Positions 13,546 through 25,061 of a DNA stretch of 64,000 nucleotides are shown here, in pieces. Within the stretch, counting starts at the first letter, position 1; each line of letters begins with the position of its first letter. The position numbers and the translations under genes were made by a program. This DNA comes from Astrocystis sublimbata (lineage: Eukaryota; Ascomycota; Sordariomycetes; Xylariales; Xylariaceae), in assembly GCA_022453515.1 (NCBI GenBank), contig JAJNNY010000023.1, positions 434,001 through 498,000 of the forward strand, given 5' to 3'. Below the pieces are notes generated by a model that searched no databases, was not told where the DNA came from, and worked only from the letters and a program-made list of their open reading frames with translations.

Positions 13546-13749
13546 GGACGTTGAGGTCTGGGATTGGCGAGTCTTGGGAACGAAGTTGAAACTGGGGTTC
13601 GGCGGCTAGCTAGCTGCGAGTTCAAGGTTTACCTTACCTGTCCGCGATGTGTAACTTGAAGCAACCAACAAATGTACAGAAACAATACCATCTACATCTA
13701 GGACGCTAATTGTGTGAATGAATTCGTATTCAAGTGGAACAGAGCCCGA
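13546..13749. other. Convergent 3' spacer
   Basis: The roughly 200 bp between the methyltransferase (+) and dehydrogenase (-) stop codons. It includes a GGCTAGCTAGCTG repeat. No gene. Confidence 0.5.
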
Positions 13750-15461
13750 TTACGTATGTGTCATGGACTCCTCAAACAACTTCCTTAACTGGTCTCTTTC
13801 GTGCTCGAGCTCCTTCGCTAAGCCCGGGGCCAACATCAGCACTCTTGCTTGAGGAATCGTGCCTTCCACGAGGCTTTCGATGTGATCGGTAGTGAAACCA
13901 AGGCCCTTGAGCCCATTAGGCTGATCGCCAAGATCAGCAAGGAACTTCGCTACAGCCTCTCCCAGCACCTCGCCCGCGTCCTCGCGCTTCACGTTTGTGA
14001 TATCCACGCCAAATGCTTCTGCAGCCGCTAGGTGGCGGTCGGGGTTTGAGGGGGCGGTAAACCGGAACACTGCTGGAGCGGTTACGGCGACCGTGACGCC
14101 GTGCGGGATGATAGGTGACGTAACAGCGTAGCCGGCGTGCTTATAGCCCGGGTTCTGGCCGGAGATCGGATATGACATGCCTAACAAATTACCGACGTAA
14201 GCTCTCTCTCTCATCTACTCGCATAGAATCCTGTGCTGTACTGACCGTGGCATAAGTGAACACCGGCGTTACCAAAGCCGACGCCCGCTAGAGTAGCTGC
14301 CAAGAGCATCTCACTCTGCGCCTCGAAATCATCCGGGTCTTTTACCGAGCGCGGCAAGTATTTGACGGTAGTGCGCAACGCATTCAGGGAGAAAATGTCA
14401 CTTATAGGATTGGCGCCCTGATATGCCGGTCTCAGGATCGGGTTCGCCGGTCGCGGGGTTCTCTCGTTGAAGGGTATCGCAGTCCAAGACTCCAACGAGT
14501 GGAACAGAACATCCAAGCCAGAGCTCGCCTTCACCGCAGCGGGCATGGTCCTGGTGTTGAGCGGATCACATATGCCGAGTGTCGGCTTGAGGTTTCGATG
14601 TGCGATGCCCGTCTTGGCTTTCTTCGCTACCAAGTCAAAGATGGCCGTACCCGTGGTCTCGCTACCAGTACCGGCTGTCGTGGGAATGGCGACCAGAGGT
14701 TTCAGCTTCTTTTCGATGGGCCTCCCATTGCCTAGCGGTGCATTGACGAAGTCCAGGAAGTCAGCGTCGGGATACTCGGTATATAAGTTCATCAACTTGG
14801 CTGTGTCAATGACGGATCCTCCACCGACAGCTAGGAATGCATCCGCTTGGTAAGGCTTTGCGAAAGCGATCGCCTCTTTGATGCTGCGGCAGTGTCAATT
14901 TAATGATCGTCGTACGTACGGGCCATGCATCTATGTATGTAATTACTACTCACGAGCTATCTTTAGGTTCGACTCGCACCTTATCAAAAATCTCATATTC
15001 TATACCTTCTCTGGACAGTGCTTCCTCAACTTGCTTGACTGCGGTGAGTTGCCGAACGGTGGGGTCCGTCACCACACAAACGCGTTTGGCGCCCATATTA
15101 GTAAAGTCCATGCCGACTTCTTGAGTTACACCAGGACCGAACCGGATCGAGGATGCGGCCATCTCAAAGGCGTACTCCTTCTGCTGAGCGTGATTCATAG
15201 GCGAGGCAAAGCCGCGTCGTCCGGTCTCCTGGGCCCGCTGGGCGTACTTCTCGACCTGTGGGCGGGCATGGCGATGGTGGTAACCCGGATTAGAGTGACA
15301 CGGACAGTTTGGTGGGTGGGTGAACTGGACTGTCCTGAGTAGACTCGCGGCTCGGGTCGCAGCCTTGTGACTTCAAATTAAACCCTGCTTCAGTCGATCG
15401 CGGTGTCAGGGACAAAGTGAAGAAGACTCACGGATGGCGTTACGCGAATCGCGGCGCTCAT
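13750..15461 (-). CDS. Iron-containing alcohol dehydrogenase, hydroxyacid-oxoacid transhydrogenase type
   Basis: Four exons: 15432..15461, 14954..15363, 14246..14883 and 13750..14180, giving 502 aa. The short first exon (10 codons) joins to a basic, Ser/Arg-rich leader with TRAASLLRTVQFTH and CPCHSNP, as in fungal and animal ADHFE1/HOT proteins; this suggests mitochondrial import. Family motifs include GGGSVIDTAK (NAD binding), VAIPTTAGTGSE, DVLFHSLESW, and the metal-binding His region NAGVHLCHGMSYPISG plus IPHGVTVA. HOT enzymes couple oxidation of 4-hydroxybutyrate or similar hydroxyacids to reduction of 2-oxoglutarate. The fungal substrate is not established. The exon 3/4 junction falls inside the HLCHG/MSYP motif. 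Confidence 0.9.
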
Positions 15462-16207
15462 CTTGGGGATGGAGTGTGAGTGTGTCCTTGGGCTTAACAG
15501 TTGAACAGCTTTTCTCAAAAGGGACCGGTTGCCTGAGTAGATTTTATCAAACATTGAGTTACCCTAATACTTTTTTTTTCAAAAATATAATGGTCTGCAA
15601 TCTGGATGATGCAGTACAGTGTTGCTCACTGAGGTGAAGGAAACGGATGACGACTTCCACAGCTCTCGGCTAGATCAGAAGACTAAAGAGCTTGTGTGGG
15701 GTAGTTTGGCAAGACACCCGAGCATCCCCGCGTGCCCCGGATTCCATGTGGGGTGAATGGAGACAATAAGCATAGTATACTCGACCCGAACTCGACTCTC
15801 CGCACGGCATTGGAGTTACTGCCCGTGTTGACATTATGTGTACATGTATATATACAAGTGATTCATCGTATCAGTGATGGAAGATAGTGTTATGCCATAG
15901 TATACGGCGCTTGGTCTGCAATTTGTAATCATCCATGATGAGAGTAATCATCAGTTCTGATGGAGTGTCGACGACGATCCAATTCCCTATCTTGTTATCG
16001 GTGTGACTCAACTTGCCGTACCCCTCTTCATGCACTTATCCGTGTATCAAATTGGGTAAGTAGGTAGGTAATGAAAGACGATAAGATGAGGCCTTGCGAC
16101 ACTTGTTACACAACTATATGATTCATTAGAGCCAACAAGGTCCGTTGCGCTTTAGCTATCATCTCACTCGCTATTGTCAGTTCGATAACCCATTTCAAGC
16201 GTTGAAC
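15462..16207. other. Divergent promoter region, about 0.75 kb
   Basis: Shared upstream region of the dehydrogenase (-) and the S58 peptidase (+). Contains a T-run (about 15571-15579) and GTAGGTAGGTAATG near 16060. No gene. Confidence 0.5.
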
Positions 16208-17868
16208 ATGTCAACTTCCGACTCCTCGGCTGGCAACAAGTTGCCTCGTATGCGAGTCCGTGAGCTCCTACCAAATGTTCACTTCGGAGACTGGGCGCCC
16301 GGGCCCCTGAATTCTTTGACCGACGTGCCTGGGGTCTTAGTCCACACCCAAGAGATCCTATCCGACGATGGCAATGTGAATACAGGTGTGACGAGCATCC
16401 TACCAAGACATGACGTATGTACTGTCGATGATGCAAATGATCCCCAGAAATGCACTGAAGAGCATGTCTGATTCTCAAAACACCTGAAAGCTCCCTCGTC
16501 ATCAAGGAATCCTTGATTTTGAATGATAGTTACTGATTCCAGTGATCAAAGTGGTTCCATCAAGCATGCTATGCAGGTCTCTTCAGCTTCAACGGATCGG
16601 GGGAAATGACTGGCAGCCACTGGATCAATGAGACTGGGTTGTTACACTCGCCGATCATCATCACCAACTCTTTCGCCGTCGGAGCTGCGTACCAAGGGCA
16701 AGTATTTTGATCCATTCAAGTTCGTTTACTATAAGATGGACATTTTGCGTTATGGCCACTAACAGTTCCTTGCTATTTGTAGCATTTACGAGTATGCGAT
16801 CAAAGCCCAAAAGTCGGCGGCAGGCAATGTGGATTGGTTTCTACTGCCCGTTGTGGCGGAAACATTTGACGGGTATCTCAATGACCTCTCGCAATTCCCG
16901 ATTACCCCAGCACACATTGTGAAGGGCCTCGAGAGTGTATCCAGCGAACGCGTCCGTGAGGGATGTGTAGGCGGAGGTACAGGGATGATTTGCCGTAAGT
17001 GAGAGATGTCCATTCTGTTGCTGATCTCAATGGCAATGATGAAGAAACTAAAGCAACCACCACCTTGCTGCCCCTGATTTGAGGTGGACAGCGCTGACAA
17101 CAGCTGGAACAGATTATTTCAAGGGCGGCACAGGTAGCAGTAGCCGTTTGGTGGAAGGGTTTGACATTGAAGGAAAACCCAAGACTTACACTGTCGGTGC
17201 CTTGTAAGGAGATTTCTATATCATAGGACACGTCGATTCTTCTTGTTGGGCAAGGACAGTGTCCAGACCCCACAAAGAGCGCCCGCTATAGCCCCCGACT
17301 AACTTCGAGCAGAGTTCAGGCGAACTATGGAAAGAAGCCTCATTTTCGCATATCGGGCGTGCCCATCGGGAGAATCCTGGCGCGCGAGGAAGCTGAAGCG
17401 GCCGAGCTGGATGCCGAGAAGAAGCGTGCGATGGAAAGTTTGGAGCGGGAGAAGGAGCGGAAAGACGGGAGCATCATCGTAATATTGGCGACTGACGCAC
17501 CCCTCCACCCTACACAACTCCAACGGCTGGCCAAGAGAGCAACTGTTGGTCTTGCTAGAGTAGGCGGACGAGGCCACAACCCCAGCGGCGACATCTTCCT
17601 CGCCTTCTCGACCGGCAACCACATCCAGGTACAGTCTATATCCATGGAGAGACGTACGGTGGATCCTTTCAAGCCCACGCCATATTCAGCGCAGGTGATA
17701 GACGACCAGTCAATCAACGGCCTTTTCGAAGCAGCAGCGGAAGCGACCGAGGAGGCGATCTATAACGCCGTATGTATGGCGGAGACGATGGTCGGGAACC
17801 AGGGACATAAAATCGAGGCGCTTCCGCTTGAGAGGGTTAGGGAGATCATGGAAAAGTTCAGCATATGA
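16208..17868 (+). CDS. Peptidase family S58 (DmpA/L-aminopeptidase D-esterase) protein
   Basis: Five exons: 16208..16414, 16552..16697, 16783..16994, 17113..17203 and 17313..17868, giving 403 aa. The N-terminus has [20 protein letters not shown] and [12 protein letters not shown], typical of the family. Later come [53 protein letters not shown], and [14 protein letters not shown]. In DmpA-type Ntn hydrolases the chain self-cleaves between Gly and Ser, and the new N-terminal Ser is the nucleophile; here that would be G271/S272. The insertion rich in Glu/Lys/Arg before the cleavage site is as in fungal members. Peptide substrates are N-terminal small residues or D-amino-acid amides in characterised relatives. 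Intron 1 looks like a degraded introner and intron 2 is a GC-AG intron (both described separately). Confidence 0.9.
16415..16551 (+). mobile_element. Degraded introner-like element C (intron 1 of the S58 peptidase)
   Basis: A 137-nt phase-0 intron, donor GTATGT, acceptor CAAAG. The last 27 nt align without gaps to the last 27 nt of element A at 18 of 27 positions, with seven of nine differences being transitions; the shared core is TTACTGA-TCCAG. The middle has A-ACACCTG-A near the A/B block GACACCTGCA, and GAAGAGCAT resembles CAAGAGCAT of element B. The 5' part is only weakly alignable. The unusual use of AAAG as acceptor, past an upstream CCAG, is explained if the element's layout was inherited. 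Confidence 0.55.
16698..16782 (+). other. GC-AG intron of the S58 peptidase gene
   Basis: The reading frame of AYQGIYEYAIK is kept only by splicing CAAGG at a GCAAGT donor to CATTTACG after TTTGTAG. The nearest GT (GTATTT, four bases on) gives the wrong frame. GC donors with this GCAAGT context are a known minor class. Confidence 0.8.
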
Positions 17869-18924
17869 GATGTCGGCATTATCTTGTATGGGCCATATGA
17901 TAGGGCGGAAGGAGCAGTATAGGTTAGGTAGGTATATTGCCTTTATGGCAAGTAACTGCTGGATTGTCTTGGTCAACCTGTTGAGATAGGAATGAGGAAG
18001 ATGCATGTGCTGGAGGATGAATGCCAGTTTATTTCATGTCGCGACTGCCATTGAAACCAATGCAAAGGTCAGATTATTCACCCAGGTAGGGGAGTCATCA
18101 TGGACTAGGTTGAGAGTTCAGTTCCGAGGCGATATAAAAGTATAAGAATTTGCGGTGGTAATATTTCTCCAAAGCTAAGCTCTGCTTCGCATCCCAAACC
18201 TGCAGGTGGGCAAGATTGGAAGCCGAATTAAGTGCAGCAGCGCTGTGCTGTAAGTAAGTCTGTTCGCTAAGGTACCTCCTACGGAGAGGTGGTGGGGGCT
18301 GTTTCACCCACTGTTCAAGGCTGTCAGATTGCCGTTTCTGAGGTCCCATCCCGTGTGCCACTTCCTCTCGCCTGTCCAGGTACCTAGGTACCTCCTAGCA
18401 GGCGCCCCAGAAGGCCCAGCACTTCGGCCGCCCCCTGTCGCCTGTCGAATCTACCTACGTCGGTACGTACCTCTTCTACTATGACCCGCAGGGAACCTGG
18501 ACGACGCAGGAGGTGGACGGGCATCTTGAAGGTGCAGTGCCCCGATGTACCTACATACCTACAATGTACTTACTGATTGCCGATTTTCTTCAACCGTCCG
18601 TCCCGTCGCCCAACTTCATCCAGATGCTCACACTTATTCCCTAGGCTCATTTCGAATTTCCCCCTCCTCCCTCGTCTCTCGCCCTCTGCTCTGCGTCGCG
18701 GTCGGACGCATTACAAGCGTACCTAGTCGCTGTCGCCGCCGCTCTGGCACCCGCCCGGGTTTGTGCCCCCGTCTGCATGATAGTCGAAGATGCGCCACGA
18801 GCTGCCTCGTATCCTCCGATGATCGCGCTGTTCTCCCCACGACCCCCTCCGTCCTGCCCTTCCTAGCTTGCCACCAGGCACACACGATCCAGCAGACGAT
18901 ACAGACGACCCGGCACCCACATCA
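17869..18924. other. Intergenic and SEC3 upstream region, about 1 kb
   Basis: No gene supported. Contains the perfect 16-bp palindrome AGGTACCTAGGTACCT (18378..18393), further GGTACCT copies (18271-18278, 18473) and a pyrimidine-rich stretch (about 18640-18690) likely in the SEC3 leader. Confidence 0.5.
18378..18393. repeat. 16-bp palindrome AGGTACCTAGGTACCT
   Basis: A perfect palindrome made of alternating GGTACC and CCTAGG. Shorter versions of the same motif recur in most long spacers of this window (for example 4222, 26507, 42690-42790, 51340-51375, 56985, 63148). Confidence 0.8.
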
Positions 18925-21900
18925 ATGGAGCCTCCGCGACCGCCACGCGCTGCGCCCGGATTCGCCCCCGGGCCCGGTCCCGGTCCCGGTTCAGGCCCAG
19001 CCCCAGGCCGCGGCCGCGAGATGAACAGGGCCGAGAGGTTCGAGGAGGAGAAGCGTCGCATCGTCGAGAGCTGTTTCAACAAGAAGGACACGGACGGATC
19101 CGGTATGCCAACCCGCAGTCCCCCAGTCTCCCCCGTACTACGCCGTAGCATGCGTACGTAGTATAGGCATTGGCCGTGAAAGCCAGTCACTGATCCTCCC
19201 TCGCCCGTGCTGCCAGTCATCGAAACCTACATCACCCACATCCGAATCACCGAGTTCGCGTCGTATCCCGTCAGCCCCCCGCCGCCCGAGCACCGCCGAG
19301 AGTCTGAGAAGCCCCGCGTCATCATCGTCTCCGTGCGCAAGTCGGGCCGTGTGCGCATGCACAAGTCCAAGGAGAATGCGAACGGCACCTTCTCTATCGG
19401 CAAGACCTGGGACCTCAACGACCTGACCACCATCCAGTCCTTCACCGCCATGTCCAACGAGCCACTGCAGCGCCAGTGGGCCGGTGACACCGGCTTCATC
19501 GTCGACATCGGAAAGCCTTACTACTGGCAGGCCCAAGCCGACAAGGAGAAGAAGTTCTTCATTGCGAGCCTGATCAAGATATATGGCAAATACACCGGCG
19601 GCGGCCAGCCCGACCTGAAGGGCTTCGATCCCCGTGAGCTTGACCAGGTCCTTGGCTCGCGAAAACCGCAACCGCCGATGATGCGTCAGCCGCCTCCTCC
19701 CCAAGACGCTGGTCCGCCGCCGCGGCCTGATATGACGAGCACGCCACCTCGGCCGTCGAATATGCCCCCGCGACCCGACGTCAGAGGCCCAACTTCTTCC
19801 CCGCGTTCCGATGGCGTGCCTCCCCCGAGGGCCGCCAACCGGCCTCCATCGCGGCCAGGGTCGAGGCCGCCCTCACGTTCGCGACCCGAGCCCAAGCCGT
19901 TGTGGGCCGAGACACCGCCGGGACAGGCAGCACCCCCTGCTATTCCCAGCCCAAGGGCTTATCAACCTTCATCAACGCCACCAATCCGCGCTGTGGGGCC
20001 CAACGGCACATCATCCCCAGCACCCAGTCTTGATTCAGGTCGTATATCCAATCAACCTCCTGCGCTGCGGAAAATTGCGTCGAGTAATCAAAGTCACGAT
20101 TCTCTTGCGGCGTCCTTTACTACGGCCAAAAGCGATGATGGCGGCAGCATACCTCCGCGGGATCGCAGTGCCATGTCAGGATCTGGCACACTTGGAAGAT
20201 TTGGGGAACCGCAAGAAGTCACCTCCCAGGTCGATGTTCCTGATAGGAAAAGGCCGCCCATGGATCCTTTACGACCTCAGGGTCCCGCCGATAATGATCT
20301 TGTGCCCGCTCCTCTAATGAGTCAAGGGGCTCGAAGAGAGCCTCCCCCTCGGAGCAATGAACGGGCCAACAAATCTCGAAACGACTCGGTGGGCAGCCGC
20401 CCCGAGACCAGTAGCTCAAGAACGGAGAAATCAGAGTCTGGCACCGAACAGTTCAAAGAGCCTTTGACTATTACTGGACCGAGCCCTAATGGTACCCCAG
20501 ATGCTACTATCTCTGAAACCCTGGCACCACAAAGCCCATCGGCTGACTCGCCTAAAGAAGAGGCAGAGGAGGACACGCGGCCAGGATTGGGGCCCATGAT
20601 CAAGAAGAAAGGCTCTCAACAAAAATTGGCGGGCGCATTATGGAAAGCTGCAACGGCGGCTGGTACCTTCAAACCTCGACCCGGAGGGGCCGGAGAGCGG
20701 TTGCGGGAGGCGGCCAAGAGGGCCCAAGGAGAAGGCCCTGATGGCATTACCAGTGTAATTCCCGCCCCGCCCCGCCCCGAGCCTCCAAAGCCGGCCGAGC
20801 CCGTGCAGAAACCTGATGCGAAGCTGGCATCTGTTCCTGAGGTGAGGGTCACCGTACCCAACTCTAGCCAACCGTCAAGCCTCGAGACGGTTGTCAAAGA
20901 TGCCCAGAAGAAGCAGCAAGAAGCAACGCGCAAAGAGGAGGAGGCCCGACGACTAGCTGCCACCAGTAATGACACGAGGTATTTCTCGGCTCTGGGTGTG
21001 GATGTCACGCTTCTTGCGGATCCGGCTACGGATTTCGCCAAATGGCTGGACCATTTTGGTTGGGTGCCAGGCAATCAGATGAGAACTCGTAATTTTGAGG
21101 AGATGAAACTCGATATAGAGCGGGAACTCAATAAGGCTCAGGCTGGAGGTTGGGTTGCTAGGTTCCAGGAAGAAGATGAAAGGGTAGATGCGATAAAGGG
21201 AGGCTTAGATGTTGCTATTACCGAGTGTGACGAGCTTGACAACCTTCTCACATTGTACAGCGTGGAACTTTCAGTAAGTAAGATGGATCTCATGTCATGA
21301 GACACCGCGGCTAACAATTGCACAGACACTGTCTGATGATATCGCCTACATCGAAGCCCAGGGACAAGGTTTGCAAGTACAGGCGTCCAACCAAAAGCTA
21401 CTACGCAACGAGCTGGAGTCCCTTCTCGACATATGCGCCATAACCGCAGATGATCTACAACCCCTTAAAGTGGCCCCATTGGAGAACAGTACTGGCCTCG
21501 AAGATATCGAAGCGACGTTGGTGACACTGTACAAAGCCATGATGAAGATCGATCCGTCCGCGGCCGGCCCCGAGCCACGGAAAAGTGAAGACACAAGCTT
21601 GAATGAGCAACAAGCGAGCCTCAATCCAGACTATGGCAAGATGCGTATTGTGCAAGAGAAGAAAGAGATGTACTTGTCAGAAAGCAAGGGTTTCTTGAAC
21701 AGACTTGGTGGCTTCATGTCGCGCCAGTTTGATAAGTCCATCCAAGAAACCAAATCTGCCATTACTGGTGCCCTGTCCAAAAAGGTGGACCCTCGCAATC
21801 ACGACGCAGGACGAGACCTACTTTGGCAATACAGCCCGTTGGTCCTGTACGCCAGAGAAGCAAGTTTGGAAGAGTGGGATCGTTATCTTCACATCTACCA

Positions 21901-23424
21901 GGAGAAGCACAACCCGCTTTATCGATCGGAGTTCAAGGATATCTTGGATGTGTGGAAGCGGAACGCAAGAAAGCCTGCTGCCGAAGAGGCTGAATTGCTC
22001 TTCACAGCAAAGATAGAAAAACAACAGGAAGGCACAATGGCAACAGCGAGGCGTGTCACGGTCAAGAGGAGTCAGACCCTGGCAAGAAGTCTCGCCAGGC
22101 CGTTGGGCGACGGAAGCAAGACGAATCTGGATAAGGCATCGGACGGCCGCAGTCATGCCTATGAAATATTTGCCGGCATTATGGACGACTTGGTCCCTCT
22201 TGTTGAAATGGAGCAAAATTTCATCGTGGATTTCTTCCATGCCACAACCCTGGAGACGGCAGACTTCCCAGACCTCGTAGCAGCAACGCGGCCACGCGAT
22301 CGAAAAGGTGGCGACTTGAAACGACACCGACTAATGGAGCCTGATCGGGATCTGGCCCGGAGAGTTACTCGTGCGATGGAGGCTATATTTGTATTCCTCG
22401 AGCAAGATCTTCAAAACTTGATCCTTTGGGTTTTGTCACAAGATGCATTGTAGGTTTTCCTGCCCTTCAATTGACACGCCATTACTGACAATGAACCAGG
22501 CAAGGAGTCGGCGTCCTAGCCGTCTTGGAGCGCAAGCAAGTAGCGATGACATCCTCCAACCAAGACTTCCTGAACAACATTCTCCACAAGCTCAACGGGA
22601 GCCTCGAGTCACGTTTTACAAAGTTTGTCGAGGAGCAGATCCGTGCGATCGAAGATACAAAGGTCAAGATCAAGAAGCGCAAAGGCGTTATATCCTTCAT
22701 GCGCGTATTTCCGAATTTTTCAGCCGCCGTTGAGAACATGCTGGTGAACACCGATACGTCATCTTCAGTTAGACGAGCCGTGGACCGGGAGTATGAGCGT
22801 ATCGTCAAGTCCATGTTTGATTCTCTCAAAGTCATTGCACGGGAGAATCCGGCCACCCTAACGAACAACGGCGCCGATCCTGAGGATAAAGAGGCTTTGA
22901 ACTATCACATCCTCCTCATCGAGAACATGAATCACTTCTCGGAGGAACTGAACACCCACGGTCTTGAGGTGCTGGAGGATTGGAAGACAGCTGCAGCGAG
23001 CGAGATGGCGGAGCACATGAATCTATACCTCAGCGCCGTGATACGCAGACCCCTGGGGAAACTGCTCGAGTACCTCGAGAACCTCGAGACGCAGATCGCG
23101 TCGGGCAAGACGATCACCATCATCGCCGCGCAGCCGAGCAACTCCAAGGCGACGTTCAACAAGATCCTCAGCGCGTACGACGGGCGCGAGGTGCGCAAGG
23201 GCATCGAGGCGCTGCGCAAGCGGGTGGAGAAGCACTTCGGCGACGCGGACGACGAGAGCCTGAGCCGGGACCTGGTCAACCGCGTCACGCGGGAATGCGA
23301 GCAGTTCTACAACGACGTCGAGGTGCGCATCTCGACCATCACGACGACGGTGTACGGCGGCGACGTGGCTTACGAATGGCCGCGCGCGGACGTCAAGGCG
23401 GCCTTCGCCCTCTCGGGTCGGTAG
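18925..23424 (+). CDS. sec3: Exocyst complex component Sec3
   Basis: Four exons: 18925..19102, 19217..21273, 21326..22449 and 22500..23424, giving 1,427 aa. The start is the first ATG in frame, just before a Pro/Gly-rich leader (GPGPGPGSGPAPG). Residues about 60-190 form the Sec3 N-terminal PH-like, PIP2- and Rho-binding domain: ITHIRITEFASYP, VSVRKSGRVRMHKSK, TWDLNDLTTIQSF, GDTGFIVDIGKPYYWQA, and FIASLIKIYGKYTGG. A long Pro/Ser-rich disordered linker follows (about 210-560). Next are coiled-coil segments (KDAQKKQQEATRKEEEARR) and the helical CorEx/Sec3 C-terminal region. Sec3 marks exocytic sites and tethers vesicles at the hyphal tip. The third coding junction restores QDALQGVGVLAVLE across a TT/G split codon. 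The last 450 nt are much more GC-rich at third positions than the rest. Confidence 0.93.
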
Positions 23425-23902
23425 GTCGGGTCCGGGGAATGAGGCGCGGGCATCTATCATCATTCATCGTCGAAGGTTGGGTGCGGGACACATGGGCGCG
23501 GTAAACGCTTCGTGGATAGTGATAGCGGTAGTTGGCGGGATGATAGTAATTCCGCGTAAACGTGTGTTAAACAAGCATGGTTAGCTGTATCTTTATATGA
23601 TGACGAAAGAAGAAAAGATATGCACATACATCACTGACAGTCTTTCACGAAATCCTTGGGCTTAGTGCAACGATACCTATTCGCTACTTGGACTAGTTGG
23701 TGGCAGTGGTCGTAAACTTCAATTGTCCACGTACGTCAAGGCATAATTAGCATGGCTTCGACGCATCATTCCCGATTCGCCAAGACCGAGGCAACTTTAC
23801 TTTTCTAAGTGTTTTTTTGCATTGACAATTGCTACTGGCTACTTTCTGCTATGCTATGAATACATGCTATTCCAAAGTTGCGGGTAACGTTGGGTTCTAA
23901 CC
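23425..23902. other. Convergent 3' spacer, about 0.5 kb
   Basis: Between SEC3 (+) and FBP (-) stop codons; AT-richer than the flanking coding DNA. No gene. Confidence 0.5.
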
Positions 23903-25061
23903 CTACTTGTGGAAGCTCTTCACCTTCTCGACCTCGTCGTAGCTTCCCATGAAGATACCTGAGCGATCGTGGATGTCCTCGGGCACGACTTCGAGCATCC
24001 GTTCCATCTTGCTATTGACAGCCTGGCCGCCAGCTGCGAAATAGGTTAGCACTGTATGGTTTCGCAAGGACAGATGAGGAAGGATGTGATGTTACCGTTT
24101 TCAAATACCATTGCCATGGGGGCGCACTCGTATAGAATCCGCAGCTTGCCCTTGGGACTCTTCTTGTCGGCGGGATAGGCGAAGATACCGCCGTACAGCA
24201 GGGTACGGTAGGCATCGGCGACCATGCTTCCGATGTAACGAGCGCTGTAGGGCTTGCCGTTCTCCTGGGGCAGCTTCAGGGCGTTGAAGTAGGCGTTCGT
24301 GTTGTCCTCCCAGTAGTGCGAGTTACCCTCGTTGACGGAGTAGATGTCACGCTTCTTGGGGATGCGCATGTCGGGGTGGGTCAGGATGAACTCGCCGAAG
24401 GAGTTATCGAGGGTGAAGCCGTTGACGGTGCCCTCCTTCATGGTGATGACGAGCTGGGCCGAGGCGCCGTACATGGTGAAGCCGGCGGCCAGCAGCTCGG
24501 TGCCGGGCCGCAGGATGTCCTCCTTGGTGCCGGTCGAGCCCTCGGCTAGCTTGTGGATGCCGAAGATGGTGCCGACGGAAACACCGGCGTCCAGGTTGGA
24601 GCTGCCGTCGATGGGGTCACAAGCGACGGCGTACCGCGCGCCCGACGTCTGGTCCTTGAAGTATATGATCTCCTCCTCCTCTTCAGACACGAGCAGGGCG
24701 CACTTGCCCGACGACCGCATGGCCGCGATGAATAGGTCATTTCCGATAACGTCTAGCTTCTTCTGGTCATCGCCTGTTGCGTTTGACTGCCCGGCAAGAC
24801 CTGTTAAGTTGACTAGCGTTGCGCGGCGGATGTAGTACGAGATGGCTTTGAAGGAGAACTGGAGAGCGTGGCATAGTAATCTGCGTCATATAAGTAGTCG
24901 GACTTGGTTGCGCAGAAGACTACTACAGCAGCTTACGTGAAGTCACCGGTAGCCTCCTTGTGCTTTGTCTGTTCTTCCGTCAAGAAGCGTGTCAATGTGA
25001 CGATGTCTGTGTTCACGCTGGCAGATTCCGCGGGGGGGATATCGTTTCCGTTGGCGCCCAT
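23903..25061 (-). CDS. fbp1: Fructose-1,6-bisphosphatase
   Basis: Three exons: 24937..25061, 24096..24880 and 23903..24033, giving 346 aa, the normal length. The protein has the family's metal site and substrate motifs: EEEEE (about 108-112), CDPIDGSSNLDAG (D130, D133 bind metal), GTIFGIHK, YWEDN, YIGSMVADAYRTLLYGGIFAYP and LRILYECAPMA, with the C-terminal GGQAVNSK restored by the last splice (AAC G/CT GGC). The enzyme hydrolyses fructose-1,6-bisphosphate to fructose-6-phosphate in the cytosol, the committed step of gluconeogenesis. Fungal orthologues are repressed by glucose and inhibited by AMP and fructose-2,6-bisphosphate. The upstream CCGGGG at 25356-25361 would suit the carbon repressor CreA. 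Confidence 0.96.

Noticed and set aside
19138..19704. 188-codon antisense frame over the SEC3 PH-like domain
   Set aside because: Shadow frame; the sense strand encodes clear Sec3 motifs.
23023..23463. Long antisense frame opposite the SEC3 3' end (and the alternative + frame at 22980-23504)
   Set aside because: Produced by very high GC3 in the SEC3 exon; composition is low-complexity Arg/Val/Asp and there is no splice or domain support.
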